Shown: positions 15,744 through 25,137 of the stretch, piece after piece | Layout: every line of letters starts with the position of its first letter | Position numbering within the stretch: position 1 is the first letter of the stretch | Origin: Cytobacillus oceanisediminis 2691 | GTDB taxonomy: Bacteria; Bacillota; Bacilli; Bacillales; Cytobacillaceae | Length of the DNA stretch: 64,000 nt | NCBI RefSeq assembly: GCF_000294775.2 | Contig: NZ_CP015506.1 | Coordinates: 4,935,501 to 4,999,500, forward strand | Reading direction: 5' to 3' | The notes under the pieces: model-generated | Database searches by the model: none | What the model was told of the DNA's origin: nothing | What the model saw: only the letters and a program-made list of their open reading frames with translations | Program-made: the position numbers and the translations under genes

Positions 15744-17228
15744 TTATACCTCCTTTAAATCTAAAGGCTCTTTAATTCGTTTCGCCTGATGCATATTAAT
15801 AAAGCCTAGGGAAAATCCGAAAAGTAGCCAATGATAATTTAATCCTAAGATAGAGCTAGGACTAATTCCAGCTAATGTAAATGCAACCAGAGCAATCAAT
15901 AAAAATTCTGCTACCATCTTCATGTTAGAACTCTGTTCTTTTTTCCAAATGATGTAGACGTGGTAGATAATTGCTGAGTATAAAGCAAGATATAAAATAG
16001 TAATAACAACCCCATAATTCATTAATATCTCTATTATCCAATTATGAACGTTGTAATCACCGTATGTTGGATAGATCCCTTTATGCTCCATAAAGTACTC
16101 AGCGTTTCCTGCACCGACTCCGAAGCCCAGGCTTTCCTTCACTGAATAGAACCCGTTCAGAATTAGGTTCACTCGCTTTTCCATGGAACCTCCGCCGCCA
16201 ATATCTGATATGCGATTTAGGCTTTGTAATTCACTTAAAACTTTTGTAATTACACTCATCACAACATCACGCACAGCAACAGCCCCTAAAGTTCCACCTA
16301 CTACAAATATACCTAGATAAAACAGTTTTTGCTTTCTATTCAACATAAATAGATACCAAACAGCCAGGCCAAATCCAATTGCAAGCAAATTTGCTCTTGA
16401 AGAGGATACAACTATTAGAAACAAAATAAGCAGTATAAATAGAATATTTAATCCCTTAAAGATAATCTTTTTACTGTATGTATAAAAGGTGAGAAACAGG
16501 AAAAATGTTACGGAAAGAAAACTGGCAAAATCATTTTCATTTGTAAAAACTGCAGTTGGAATACTCTTTTGGTAAGCAGAAGCAGTATATATTCTTGAAA
16601 TAGGCAGATGTATTTGCAGGAAATGATTTACCAATCCTATGAAAACAATAAAAGCTCCCATAAACCACCAGATATAAGCTACCTTTATATAGTCTTCATG
16701 ATTTCTTAAAAAGTAAATAATAAAAAATGTAAAACCCATCCCAAATCCTAAAAAGACAATACTTTTGAGAGCAGCCGATAAATTGTCGGCCCACAGAGTA
16801 GACAATATGGCGTATAAAAACCATATTGTCAGGAATAAGATTGGAGGTTTATATGCTAAAGTTGTGTTTTTAAAGTCAATCCTCAAATTGAAGAGTATAC
16901 TTAGCACAACTAAAAAAACAAGCAAAATAAACAGAACCCTAAAAGGAAAAATTGAAAAAAAACCAAGATTAAAACTAAAAAATGCTGCTCCTAAAAACGA
17001 AGTTGCAATTAATAGAAATACAATATTTTGAATGGATGAGTATTGATCAAACAAGGATTTTTTATAAATAAGTAATATACCTAATCCCGCTAATAATACA
17101 AAAGGAAATATCAATGCTAAGTAACCTTTAAACACCTGACCAATGATACTACTTAAGAGCAAAGCAATTATTGTAAGGACGGTTATGGTTAAGATCAGAT
17201 TCATTTTATTTTTTATAGTAAAGTTCAT
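15744..17228 (-). CDS. Wzy / O-antigen ligase family polysaccharide polymerase
   Basis: A 494-residue protein with 11 to 12 hydrophobic spans. The Wzy_C-type loop at about 350-400 holds EKRVNLILNGFYSVKESLGFG followed by GAGNAEYFMEHKG and YNVHNWIIEILMNYG, the standard arrangement of conserved Arg, Gly and His residues. It would polymerise repeat units on the outer membrane face after Wzx flipping. It is in the same operon as the upstream acetyltransferase gene, but a hairpin with a T-run lies between them. Substrate specificity cannot be read. Confidence 0.9.
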   Translation of the reverse strand: MNFTIKNKMNLILTITVLTIIALLLSSIIGQVFKGYLALIFPFVLLAGLGILLIYKKSLFDQYSSIQNIVFLLIATSFLGAAFFSFNLGFFSIFPFRVLFILLVFLVVLSILFNLRIDFKNTTLAYKPPILFLTIWFLYAILSTLWADNLSAALKSIVFLGFGMGFTFFIIYFLRNHEDYIKVAYIWWFMGAFIVFIGLVNHFLQIHLPISRIYTASAYQKSIPTAVFTNENDFASFLSVTFFLFLTFYTYSKKIIFKGLNILFILLILFLIVVSSSRANLLAIGFGLAVWYLFMLNRKQKLFYLGIFVVGGTLGAVAVRDVVMSVITKVLSELQSLNRISDIGGGGSMEKRVNLILNGFYSVKESLGFGVGAGNAEYFMEHKGIYPTYGDYNVHNWIIEILMNYGVVITILYLALYSAIIYHVYIIWKKEQSSNMKMVAEFLLIALVAFTLAGISPSSILGLNYHWLLFGFSLGFINMHQAKRIKEPLDLKEV

Positions 17229-17244
17229 CCATAATCACCCACTT

Positions 17245-17283
17245 GTAAAAAAGTGTAAAAAAGGATAAACCTTTTTTACACTT
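17245..17283 (-). terminator. Hairpin with T-run inside locus A
   Basis: A 14-bp stem, AAGTGTAAAAAAGG / CCTTTTTTACACTT (17251-17264 and 17270-17283), is followed on the minus strand by TTTTTTAC. It lies between the acetyltransferase and the polymerase gene and may attenuate expression of the polymerase and Wzz. Confidence 0.65.
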
Positions 17284-17292
17284 TCCTATTTA

Positions 17293-18000
17293 TTATTGGT
17301 TCCTGAGCAGTTGATCTTCAGGGACATTTCGAAGCTTCCTAGCCGGGCTGCCGACTACTAAATCTTCACTTTGTACATCCCTTGTTACGACGCTTGCAGC
17401 TGCTACTGTGCCATCCTTTTCGATCACCCTTCCAGGCAGGATGGTAGAATTGGCACCCACACGGCCGCCTTCCTTAATGGTAACCCCTTTAAACTTATCG
17501 AAACGTTCTTTAGACCTAGCCATATAATTATCATTAGTAGTGACAACATAAGGAGCAATAAAAACAAAATCTTCTAATGTTGAATAAGCAGTTATATAAG
17601 AGTTGGTCTCCAGTTTGCATTTGCTTCCTATTGTACAGTCATTCTCAATCGCTACACCGCGACCTACAATAGTTCTTTCTCCGACAGTAACCCGTTCCCT
17701 TATAGTAGCTAAATCAGCAACAAAAACATCGTTTTCCAACCTGGCATTTGCATAGATAATGGAGGACGTCCCTATTGTACAGCCTGAACCAATGATAGTT
17801 GGCGGAAGTTGTCCAACCTCAGGCAATATAGAGTTTTTAGCCCGTGCAGGCTGTTTTCCTATTACCACATTATCTTGAATGACAACATTATCACCTATCT
17901 CCACACCTTCATAGATAATAACATTATTTCCAATAGTGATATTCTCTCCAAGTTTGACGTGATCTTTAATAAGCACATTTTGTCCTTTAGTTAGAGACAT
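17293..18000 (-). CDS. wbpD: Left-handed beta-helix N-acetyltransferase (WbpD/WlbB type)
   Basis: A 235-residue hexapeptide-repeat acyltransferase. Nearly the whole chain is made of [LIV]G-x4 turns (ENITIGNNVIIYEGVEIGDN at the start, GRVGANSTILPGRVI near 190), and it ends with a short C-terminal helix. In the UDP-ManNAc3NAcA pathway WbpD acetylates the 3-amino group of UDP-2-acetamido-3-amino-glucuronate. The other four enzymes of that pathway are in the same operon, which supports this specificity. The sequence alone only proves the fold. It is 14 bases after the epimerase gene. Confidence 0.78.
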   Translation of the reverse strand: MSLTKGQNVLIKDHVKLGENITIGNNVIIYEGVEIGDNVVIQDNVVIGKQPARAKNSILPEVGQLPPTIIGSGCTIGTSSIIYANARLENDVFVADLATIRERVTVGERTIVGRGVAIENDCTIGSKCKLETNSYITAYSTLEDFVFIAPYVVTTNDNYMARSKERFDKFKGVTIKEGGRVGANSTILPGRVIEKDGTVAAASVVTRDVQSEDLVVGSPARKLRNVPEDQLLRNQ

Positions 18001-18014
18001 AGTTACAATTCTCC

Positions 18015-19085
18015 TTAGTTAAAAAATTGGATTATCTTATCCACAATTTTTTCAGATGCCTTGCCATCCCCGTATAGGCCTTCGATATAAGGCTTTTCTT
18101 CCTTTTCAGATACCAGGCTGCTTAAGTTATCTTCTAATGGATTAACAAGCTTGTTCCAGCCAGCATGTACCGTTTCAACCCATTCTGTTTCATTTCTTAA
18201 AGTAAAGCATGGAACTTTTGCAAAATAAGCCTCTTTTTGCACTCCACCAGAATCAGTAACTATAGCAGATGCATTTTTCTCAAGAGCCAGCATTTCTAAA
18301 TAACCAGCAGGTTCTACTATCTGAAGGCTGCTTGTTGAATCATTAGGAACTATATTTAGCTCTTCAAGCTTCTTTTTTGTTCTTGGATGCAAAGGAAGAA
18401 TAACCTTTTGATTTAAGCTGCCCAATTGATTTATGATAGCAGTCAACCTATCCGGGCTATCCGTATTTTCTGCCCGGTGGATAGTTGCCAATATGTATTC
18501 TTTTGGTTGCACCCCATATTGACTTAGAATATCCTTTGATTTGGCAAGTTCAGTATTGTATAAAACTGCATCATACATAACATCGCCAACATTAAATACG
18601 TTTTCAGTTACACCTTCACTGCTTAAATTGTTCACAGCAGTTTCTGTAGGTGTAAATAAAAGAGAAGAAATATGATCCGTAAGCACCCGGTTTACTTCTT
18701 CAGGCATTTTTTTATTATAGCTCCTCAGCCCTGCTTCGATATGAATGACAGGAATGTGAAGCTTGGCTGAACTCAATGATCCTGCAATGGTTGAATTAGT
18801 ATCACCATATACAAGTACAGCATCAGGTTTTTCTTTAATAAGAATTTCTTCAATTTTAATTAACATCTCCCCTGTCTGGTATCCATGTGTACCAGACCCT
18901 ACCTGCAAATTGTAATCAGGTTTGGGTATCTGAAGTTCTTCAAAGAAAACACCTGCCATTTTATGATCATAATGCTGGCCAGTGTCTACTATAATTTCCT
19001 CAAAGTGTTTTCTCAATACTCTGGATACAGGAGCAAGTTTAATGAATTGCGGCCTTGCACCGACTACAGTGACGATTTTTTTCAT
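18015..19085 (-). CDS. wbpI: UDP-N-acetylglucosamine-type 2-epimerase (WecB/WbpI family)
   Basis: A 356-residue enzyme with the GT-B-like epimerase fold. Motifs are VGARPQFIKLAP, VYGDTNSTIAGSLSSAKL, HIEAGLRSYNKKMPEEVNR (catalytic Asp/Glu region), LHPRTKK and TDSGGVQKEAYF. The GDTNST and RSYNKKMPEE variants resemble WbpI-type enzymes, which use UDP-2,3-diacetamido-glucuronate, more than classical WecB. Together with the neighbours this points to UDP-ManNAc3NAcA as product. A WecB role (UDP-ManNAc) remains possible. Confidence 0.82.
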   Translation of the reverse strand: MKKIVTVVGARPQFIKLAPVSRVLRKHFEEIIVDTGQHYDHKMAGVFFEELQIPKPDYNLQVGSGTHGYQTGEMLIKIEEILIKEKPDAVLVYGDTNSTIAGSLSSAKLHIPVIHIEAGLRSYNKKMPEEVNRVLTDHISSLLFTPTETAVNNLSSEGVTENVFNVGDVMYDAVLYNTELAKSKDILSQYGVQPKEYILATIHRAENTDSPDRLTAIINQLGSLNQKVILPLHPRTKKKLEELNIVPNDSTSSLQIVEPAGYLEMLALEKNASAIVTDSGGVQKEAYFAKVPCFTLRNETEWVETVHAGWNKLVNPLEDNLSSLVSEKEEKPYIEGLYGDGKASEKIVDKIIQFFN

Positions 19086-19090
19086 TTAAT

Positions 19091-20206
19091 TTATGCCTCC
19101 TTAAAAAAGTCAGCAATCTTAGAAACGACATATTCCTGCTGTTCAGGCTTTAGTTCCGGGAACATTGGTAAAGATAGAGCCTCTTCACAAGCCTTTTCTG
19201 TAACAGGCAGATCTCCTTCTTTATATCCCAGTTCGCTGAAAACAGGCTGCAGATGAAGCGGCTTTGGATAGTAAACCATTGTAGCTACTCCATTTTCACG
19301 CAAATATTGCTGGAGTTCATCTCTTTTCTCAACACGTATTGTATACTGATGGAATATATGATAATGATCTTCCTTGATGAACGGAGTTTTTACCTTATCC
19401 CTTAATTTTTCGTTTAATAGCCCAGTATAATAATCAGCTTTGTCTCTTCTCTGCTTGCTCCAGTCATTTAAGTGCGGAAGCTTTACATTCAAAATAGCTG
19501 CCTGCATTTCATCCAGGCGGCTATTATAGCCTAATACATGGTGGTAGTATTTCGGTTTGCTTCCATGTACACGGATGACACTCATCTTTTCTGCAAGATC
19601 TTCATTATTGGTTACAATCATTCCGCCATCGCCATATCCGCCAAGATTCTTGGTAGGGAAAAAGCTGAAACAGCAGGTAGTTCCCAATTCGCCTGGCTTC
19701 TTCCCCTTATATTCAGCACCTATTGCCTGAGCTGCATCCTCCACTACACTTAAATTATGCTGATTAGCTATTTCCATAATTTCATCCATATCAGCCATTT
19801 GGCCATATAAATGAACAGGTATGATTGCCTTTGTCTTATCTGTAATTGCTGCTTTGATTTTCTGAGGATCAATATTAAATGTTAATGGATCAATATCTAC
19901 AAATACAGGTGTGGCACCTATACGTGCAACCGCTCCAGCGGTGGCAAAAAAAGTAAATGAAGGAACGATTACCTCATCTCCAGGCTGCACCCCGCAAGCA
20001 ACTAATGAAATGTGAAGTGCGTCACTTCCGTTAGCTACACCCACTCCAAATTTAACATTACTATATTCTGCAACATCCCGTTCAAGCTTTTTAACATTAG
20101 GCCCCAAAATAAATTGAGTATTTTCCATAACATCTTCAAGGGATGCTAAGATTTCTTTTTTTAAACTTTGATATTGTTCAGATAAATCAAGCATAGGTAC
20201 TTTCAT
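19091..20206 (-). CDS. wbpE: DegT/DnrJ/EryC1 sugar aminotransferase (WbpE/WlbC type)
   Basis: About 371 residues from ATG at 20206, whose A-T-G-A overlaps the stop of the upstream glycosyltransferase. The N-terminus MKVPMLDLSEQYQSLKKEI supports this start over one 36 bases upstream. It is a PLP-dependent enzyme of the sugar aminotransferase family: GVANGSDALHISL (phosphate site), EDAAQAIGAEYKGK and the catalytic Lys in FFPTKNLGGYGDGGM. WbpE aminates the 3-keto sugar made by WbpA plus WbpB, using glutamate. The context with the dehydrogenase and oxidoreductase genes fits exactly. Confidence 0.85.
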   Translation of the reverse strand: MKVPMLDLSEQYQSLKKEILASLEDVMENTQFILGPNVKKLERDVAEYSNVKFGVGVANGSDALHISLVACGVQPGDEVIVPSFTFFATAGAVARIGATPVFVDIDPLTFNIDPQKIKAAITDKTKAIIPVHLYGQMADMDEIMEIANQHNLSVVEDAAQAIGAEYKGKKPGELGTTCCFSFFPTKNLGGYGDGGMIVTNNEDLAEKMSVIRVHGSKPKYYHHVLGYNSRLDEMQAAILNVKLPHLNDWSKQRRDKADYYTGLLNEKLRDKVKTPFIKEDHYHIFHQYTIRVEKRDELQQYLRENGVATMVYYPKPLHLQPVFSELGYKEGDLPVTEKACEEALSLPMFPELKPEQQEYVVSKIADFFKEA

Positions 20207-21444
20207 GATAACAAACCTTCTTTCTTTGTATTTGATGAACATACGTTTAAAAATTTTTCAGCGAGTTTTTCAATATTATGGTGCTCATTAACATATTGAA
20301 ATGCCTTATCTTTAATTTGTTGAACATCCTCTTCACTTAAATGCAGAAGGATTTCAATACCTTCCGCAAACCCCATAGGATCTTCGGGCTGTACAGTAAC
20401 ACCAGCCCCAGAAGCCTCAATAATATTATTTAAGACATTGCCGGCAAATATAACCGGCTTTCCGGCAAGCAGGTAATCATTAAGCTTGTTAAGGCTAATC
20501 CCATACTTGTATAGTGAAGTATTTAACATAGAAACCATCAGAATATCTGCTAAGTTTAAAGTAGATAAAACTTCCTCTTTAGGAATACTTTCAAAAAAAT
20601 AAATATTTGAATAAGGTTCAGCCAATTTTTTTAAGGAGGACTTCTCTGCACCTTCCCCAATAAAAACTAAGGCTACTTGTTTGGAGTCTAAATACTTAGC
20701 ACTTTCTATTATGGTTTCCAATGCATTGGCATGTCCATGAGAACCTACATACATAGCAACCTTTTCATGGTTTTCCCTTATTTTATTGATCTCTCCCTCT
20801 AAAGAAGGTTGATTAGCTAAACCCTCGATTCGGGACATATGGATGCCATTAGGTATATAGTATATTTTGTTTCTTTCTATCCCTAAACTTGCAATATAAT
20901 CTTCCGCTCCAGGCAATGTCACTATTATTTTTTCCGCCTTTTTATAGACGAACTTTTCTATGATCCCTAACAAAATGGACAAGGGGTGCCTTTCAGATAT
21001 AACACCGAAATCAATCAAAGTCCTTGGCCATAAATCCCTAATTTCAACAACATATCTCGCCTTTAATAGTTTGCTCAAGAAATAAGCTGCAAGACAGGCA
21101 AAAAGATGGACAGATGAACCTACAATAACATCAGGCTTCTCTTTCCTTTTTTTGAGCCCTCGGAATATGGCTAAGAAAAAATAACTAATCCAATTTAAAA
21201 AACGTTTTGGTCCATTTCCAAAGTAAGGAAGACTCCACAGCCATTCAAAAATTACTCCATTAACGTTTTCCTGATAGTTTTTCTTTCGTGGATTTCTCCA
21301 CTGAAAACGAAAGACATTAAAACTGCTGCCGAAAATTGTAACTTGATGCCCCATTTTTACAATTTCGTTCGATAAATCATAATGTCTTGTAATTCCGCTT
21401 TCGTTTGGCTTTAACGCAACATGATTAAGAATCCATAGTTTCAA
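20203..21444 (-). CDS. Glycosyltransferase family 4 (WbuB-like)
   Basis: A 413-residue GT-B glycosyltransferase. The N-terminal part begins KLWILNHVALKPNESGITRHYDL, typical of the WbuB-like GT4 group that transfers amino sugars. The C-terminal nucleotide-binding half has AMYVGSHGHANALETIIESA, VFIGEGAEKSSL and the acceptor motif SLNKLNDYLLAGKPVIFAG in place of the usual EAMACG. It probably adds one sugar of the locus A repeat. It has no membrane anchor apart from a hydrophobic patch near 85-120. Confidence 0.85.
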   Translation of the reverse strand: MKLWILNHVALKPNESGITRHYDLSNEIVKMGHQVTIFGSSFNVFRFQWRNPRKKNYQENVNGVIFEWLWSLPYFGNGPKRFLNWISYFFLAIFRGLKKRKEKPDVIVGSSVHLFACLAAYFLSKLLKARYVVEIRDLWPRTLIDFGVISERHPLSILLGIIEKFVYKKAEKIIVTLPGAEDYIASLGIERNKIYYIPNGIHMSRIEGLANQPSLEGEINKIRENHEKVAMYVGSHGHANALETIIESAKYLDSKQVALVFIGEGAEKSSLKKLAEPYSNIYFFESIPKEEVLSTLNLADILMVSMLNTSLYKYGISLNKLNDYLLAGKPVIFAGNVLNNIIEASGAGVTVQPEDPMGFAEGIEILLHLSEEDVQQIKDKAFQYVNEHHNIEKLAEKFLNVCSSNTKKEGLLS

Positions 21445-21479
21445 TTTACCACCAACTTAAATTATAAGGCTTTGGCTGC

Positions 21480-22574
21480 TTATAGAGTTTTATATAACTC
21501 AATGAGTTTTTCCGCTTCCACGTCCCAATTATATTTCTCTTCCACGGCCTTTCTGCCGTTTCTTCCCATTCTTTCAGCTTCTGATCTATTTTCTGTAATC
21601 TGGTTTATGGCATTGGAAATTTCATAAGGATTTAATGGATCTGCACAAATACCGCAGTCGTTTCCTTCTACAATTTCTTTCCACAAATCAAAATGGGAGG
21701 CTATAACCGGTATGCCTGCAGACATATATTCGAACATTTTATTTGGCTGCGCATTATTGTGATTAGGTGCGGGATGATATAAAACCAGTCCCGCCAAACT
21801 TTTGGCCATTGTTTCAGCAACTCTTTTTCTATCTGCGAATCCCAAATCAATAACCTGCTCCCATCCAGCTGCATTTTGAGCCTTTTCTTTTAATGATGGA
21901 GGGGAAAAATTACCGCCTAAATAAAGTTTAGAATCTGTATAAGAAATAGCCTCTAACATTTCATCAATTCCGCGTATCTTATTAATACCGCCAATAAAAC
22001 AAACTGCTTTCTTTTTTTCATCCCACCCGGAATCAGGGACATATAACTCCGACAAAATGGGATAATTATTAACATTTGCAGCTCGACACCCAATTTTTTT
22101 AAACCTTTCAGTTATATGTGGAGTCGCTGCTATAACAGCATCGAACTTTTTTGCTGAAAAATTTTCAAATTTCTCAAAAGCCCATGAAATCGCTGACCTT
22201 ATCTTTGGGTTAATCCAAGCTTTGGAGAGGATTTGCCTTGGCACATCTTCATGAACATCATAGATGACTTTTTTTCCCTTAAGCTTCAAAAGAAGCCCAA
22301 AAAAGATCATTTCTGGGTCATGAATGTGATAAATGTCAGCATTCTCTTTGGCAGCCCTCTGATAAACTTTATAGGAGGCTTTCAGCAACCTCGTTGCACG
22401 CGATGTAATGTTCAGTTTTACAGCAATGATATTTACACCGCGGTCAGTATGATCGTCTTCTTCAGGAACTACTAAATTGACATTAAATCCTTGCTCAGCA
22501 AGGCTCACGCATTCCTTCCTGAATATCCTTGTATCCTTGGAAGGATGTGAGGAGGTTATATGGCAAACTTTCAT
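21480..22574 (-). CDS. Glycosyltransferase family 4
   Basis: A 364-residue GT-B enzyme. It starts MKVCHITSSHPSKDTRIFRKEC, typical of the GT4 group with a long N-terminal acceptor domain. The donor domain shows VCFIGGINKIRGIDEMLEAI, LVLYHPAPNHNNAQPNKMFEYM followed by SAGIPVIAS. In many relatives this subgroup acts on undecaprenyl-linked GlcNAc acceptors. It is expressed with the dehydrogenase gene upstream, although a hairpin lies between them. The transferred sugar is unknown. Confidence 0.85.
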   Translation of the reverse strand: MKVCHITSSHPSKDTRIFRKECVSLAEQGFNVNLVVPEEDDHTDRGVNIIAVKLNITSRATRLLKASYKVYQRAAKENADIYHIHDPEMIFFGLLLKLKGKKVIYDVHEDVPRQILSKAWINPKIRSAISWAFEKFENFSAKKFDAVIAATPHITERFKKIGCRAANVNNYPILSELYVPDSGWDEKKKAVCFIGGINKIRGIDEMLEAISYTDSKLYLGGNFSPPSLKEKAQNAAGWEQVIDLGFADRKRVAETMAKSLAGLVLYHPAPNHNNAQPNKMFEYMSAGIPVIASHFDLWKEIVEGNDCGICADPLNPYEISNAINQITENRSEAERMGRNGRKAVEEKYNWDVEAEKLIELYKTL

Positions 22575-22590
22575 TAATTAATCATTCCCT

Positions 22591-22629
22591 AAAAAAATGT
22601 AGTTAGAACCAGAATTACTCTGGTTCTAA
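22591..22629 (-). terminator. Intra-operon hairpin between wbpA and the next glycosyltransferase
   Basis: An 11-bp perfect stem, TTAGAACCAGA / TCTGGTTCTAA (22603-22613 and 22619-22629), is followed on the minus strand by CTACATTTTTTT. It starts right after the wbpA stop and is a probable attenuator. Confidence 0.65.
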
Positions 22630-22633
22630 ACTT

Positions 22634-23965
22634 TTATAAACGGTAATATCCTTTATGTTGAGATCCGATTTGCTTCATTGCATTTCGTGTATCGAAAATT
22701 AGCTCTGTCTTTTTCGCTATATGATTATAGTCAAAATCACTATGATCTGTAAGAATCAATACTAAATCTGCTTCTTCCAATAATTGATCTGTCAATTCTT
22801 GGGTTTCCACACTCATATCACATGATCTAAATGCCTTTACGTATGGATCCACAACTGTCCAATCCGCACCAGCTTCGTTTAAACCTTCAATTACTTTCAA
22901 TGCTGGTGATTCACGTACGTCATCTATATCCTTTTTATAAGCTACACCTAGAATTAATACCTTTGCTCCATTCAGAGCCTTTTTGTTTTTATTTAGAAGC
23001 TCCATTGAGCGGCTAACAACAAACTCAGGCATGCTATTATTAATCTCACCTGCAAGTTCAATAAGGCGTGTATGATAGTTATATTCCCTTGCTTTCCATG
23101 TTAAATAGAATGGGTCGATAGGAATACAATGCCCGCCAAGGCCTGGACCTGGATAGAAGGCCATAAAGCCGTATGGCTTTGTAGCTGCTGCATCGATTAC
23201 TTCCCACACATCAATTCCCATCCTGTCACAAAGGATGGCCATTTCGTTAGCTAATGCTATATTAATATGTCTAAATGTATTTTCAAGGATCTTCTCCATT
23301 TCAGCTACTGCTGGGCTGGAAACCTCATGAACGTCACCTTCAAGTACATTTCTATATAGCGAGCTAGCTATCTGTGTACAAGCTTTAGTGATGCCTCCAA
23401 TAACCTTTGGAGTGTTTTTTGTATTATAATGCTTATTTCCTGGGTCAACACGTTCAGGTGAATATGCAAGGAAAAAGTCTTCTCCGCATCTTAATCCTGT
23501 TTCTTCAAGAATTGGCTTTAATACCTCTTCTGTAGTGCCTGGATAAGTAGTACTTTCCAAAACAACGAGCATACCAGGGTGCAAGTGTTTTGCGATTTCT
23601 TTTCCTGAACTTTCAACATAAGATGTATCAGGCTGCTGATAAATATCTAGAGGTGTAGGTACACAAATTGCAACTGCATCAACTTCGTTAATATGTGAAT
23701 AGTCTGTTGTTGCAAAGATTTTACCTTCGTTTACTAATTCTTTTAACTCTTCGTCTACAACATCACCAATATAGTTTATGCCGCTATTGACCATATCTGT
23801 CCGGGATGCCTGTACATCAAACCCGATAACTTTATACCCGGCTTTTGCCTTTTCCACAGCAAGGGGCAAACCTACATAACCTAGTCCAACAACACCAATT
23901 GTAGCTTCTTTGGCCATTATTTTATCCATAAGTTCATTTCCAACTTTATTAAGAGTTTCTGACAT
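22634..23965 (-). CDS. wbpA: UDP-GlcNAc 6-dehydrogenase (WbpA/WecC type)
   Basis: A 443-residue nucleotide-sugar dehydrogenase. The Rossmann motif is IGVVGLGYVGLPLA, then ESTTYPGTT, and the catalytic Cys lies in GPGLGGHCIPIDPFYL. The C-terminal UDP-binding domain holds KVLILGVAYKKDIDDVRESP. It oxidises UDP-GlcNAc or UDP-ManNAc twice to the uronic acid. GGHCIPIDP with Y/FYL is the WbpA-type pattern rather than the UDP-glucose type (compare the enzyme at 39665, GGSCFPKD). It feeds the oxidoreductase encoded next to it. Confidence 0.88.
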   Translation of the reverse strand: MSETLNKVGNELMDKIMAKEATIGVVGLGYVGLPLAVEKAKAGYKVIGFDVQASRTDMVNSGINYIGDVVDEELKELVNEGKIFATTDYSHINEVDAVAICVPTPLDIYQQPDTSYVESSGKEIAKHLHPGMLVVLESTTYPGTTEEVLKPILEETGLRCGEDFFLAYSPERVDPGNKHYNTKNTPKVIGGITKACTQIASSLYRNVLEGDVHEVSSPAVAEMEKILENTFRHINIALANEMAILCDRMGIDVWEVIDAAATKPYGFMAFYPGPGLGGHCIPIDPFYLTWKAREYNYHTRLIELAGEINNSMPEFVVSRSMELLNKNKKALNGAKVLILGVAYKKDIDDVRESPALKVIEGLNEAGADWTVVDPYVKAFRSCDMSVETQELTDQLLEEADLVLILTDHSDFDYNHIAKKTELIFDTRNAMKQIGSQHKGYYRL

Positions 23966-23984
23966 ATTAAATCCCTTCCTTATC

Positions 23985-25001
23985 TTATGATAGTTTTACC
24001 GGAGTATTATTTTCTGCAGATTGATCAAGTGCAAGAACCAGCTGCAGTGCTTTTCTTCCATCTTCCCCGGTGACAATTGGCTCTCTATTTTCTTTTATTG
24101 CCTCTACCATGTCTTCTATAATACATTGGTGTCCCGGCTTGCCAATCGGATTATTTTTAATTTTTGTTTTTAACTCTTCTACATTTTCTTCATTTACAGA
24201 TTCCATCTCCCAGTGTTCAATAAGACTTGCTGTTACACCGCCAACCTTGACTGTACCCTTTTCTCCGAAAACACTAATCGTTTCCTCTAGATTTTTAGGA
24301 TATATGGTAGTCGCAGCCTCAATTACACCAAGAGCACCATTTTTAAACTTAACGACACCTGTAGAAACGTCCTCTGTTTCAATGTTCCTAAGCCGGGTAG
24401 CAGCCATACTATAGACTTCATCAACATCACCCATAAGCCAGATAAGCAAATCTAAATTGTGGATGGCTTGATTCATGAGTACTCCACCATCTAAAGCTTT
24501 TGTGCCCCTCCAAGCCGCCTGCTGATAGTATTCATCATTTCTGTTCCAGCGAACAGTTGCATTCGCATGGCTGAGTTTCCCAAATTTTTCGTCTGCCATT
24601 GCCTTTTTAAGTTCAATCATGACAGGCCTGAAACGGTTGGGATGAACAACTGAAAGTTTAACATTATTCTCTTTGCAAGCCTCTATTATGTCATCAGTAT
24701 CTTCAAGGGTAAGTGCAATAGGCTTTTCAATGACAATATGTTTTTTAGCATTTGCACATTTCACAGCAAGGGAAGCGTGAAAACCACTAGGAGTGCATAT
24801 ATTCACTACATTGATTTGATCATTTTTAAGCATTTCATCTAAATCTTCATAAGGTTGAGCCTCATAGTCCTCAACATACGGAGTCATCCTATTGGGGTCG
24901 GTGTCACAAACCGCCAATAAATTAGCACCTTCTGAATTCTTGATAGCTTCCGCATGTTTTTTGGCAATATGCCCACATCCAACAATAGCAAAATTTATCA
25001 T
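23985..25001 (-). CDS. wbpB: Gfo/Idh/MocA sugar oxidoreductase (WbpB/WlbA type)
   Basis: About 338 residues from ATG at 25001 (MINFAIVGCGHIAKKH), which has GAGAGGACAAG upstream. An upstream in-frame ATG at 25124 would add 41 residues unlike the family. Rossmann motif AIVGCGHIAKKH, then the catalytic EKPIALTLEDTDD and GGVLMNQAIHNLDLLIWL are present. WbpB/WlbA oxidises UDP-GlcNAcA at C3 so that the aminotransferase can act. This gene stands directly before wbpA in the transcript. Confidence 0.85.
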   Translation of the reverse strand: MINFAIVGCGHIAKKHAEAIKNSEGANLLAVCDTDPNRMTPYVEDYEAQPYEDLDEMLKNDQINVVNICTPSGFHASLAVKCANAKKHIVIEKPIALTLEDTDDIIEACKENNVKLSVVHPNRFRPVMIELKKAMADEKFGKLSHANATVRWNRNDEYYQQAAWRGTKALDGGVLMNQAIHNLDLLIWLMGDVDEVYSMAATRLRNIETEDVSTGVVKFKNGALGVIEAATTIYPKNLEETISVFGEKGTVKVGGVTASLIEHWEMESVNEENVEELKTKIKNNPIGKPGHQCIIEDMVEAIKENREPIVTGEDGRKALQLVLALDQSAENNTPVKLS

Positions 25002-25137
25002 TTTCTTGTCCTCTCTTTCTACTCCTATTTTTAAACAAAAAAATTTAATAAGTAAAGCAATAACCATATGATTCGCATAATGTTCATTTTTCGACTTATC
25101 AGATAGGTTAAGATTCATATTCAACTAATGACAGAAG

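Noticed and set aside
22634-23965. Dehydrogenase at 22634 as a second UDP-glucose dehydrogenase
   Set aside because: Its catalytic motif GGHCIPIDP is the UDP-HexNAc type and differs from GGSCFPKD in the true UDP-glucose enzyme at 39665.
25002-25124. 41-residue N-terminal extension of the WbpB-type oxidoreductase
   Set aside because: The added part is unlike the family, while the ATG at 25001 has a good ribosome binding site and begins exactly at the Rossmann strand.
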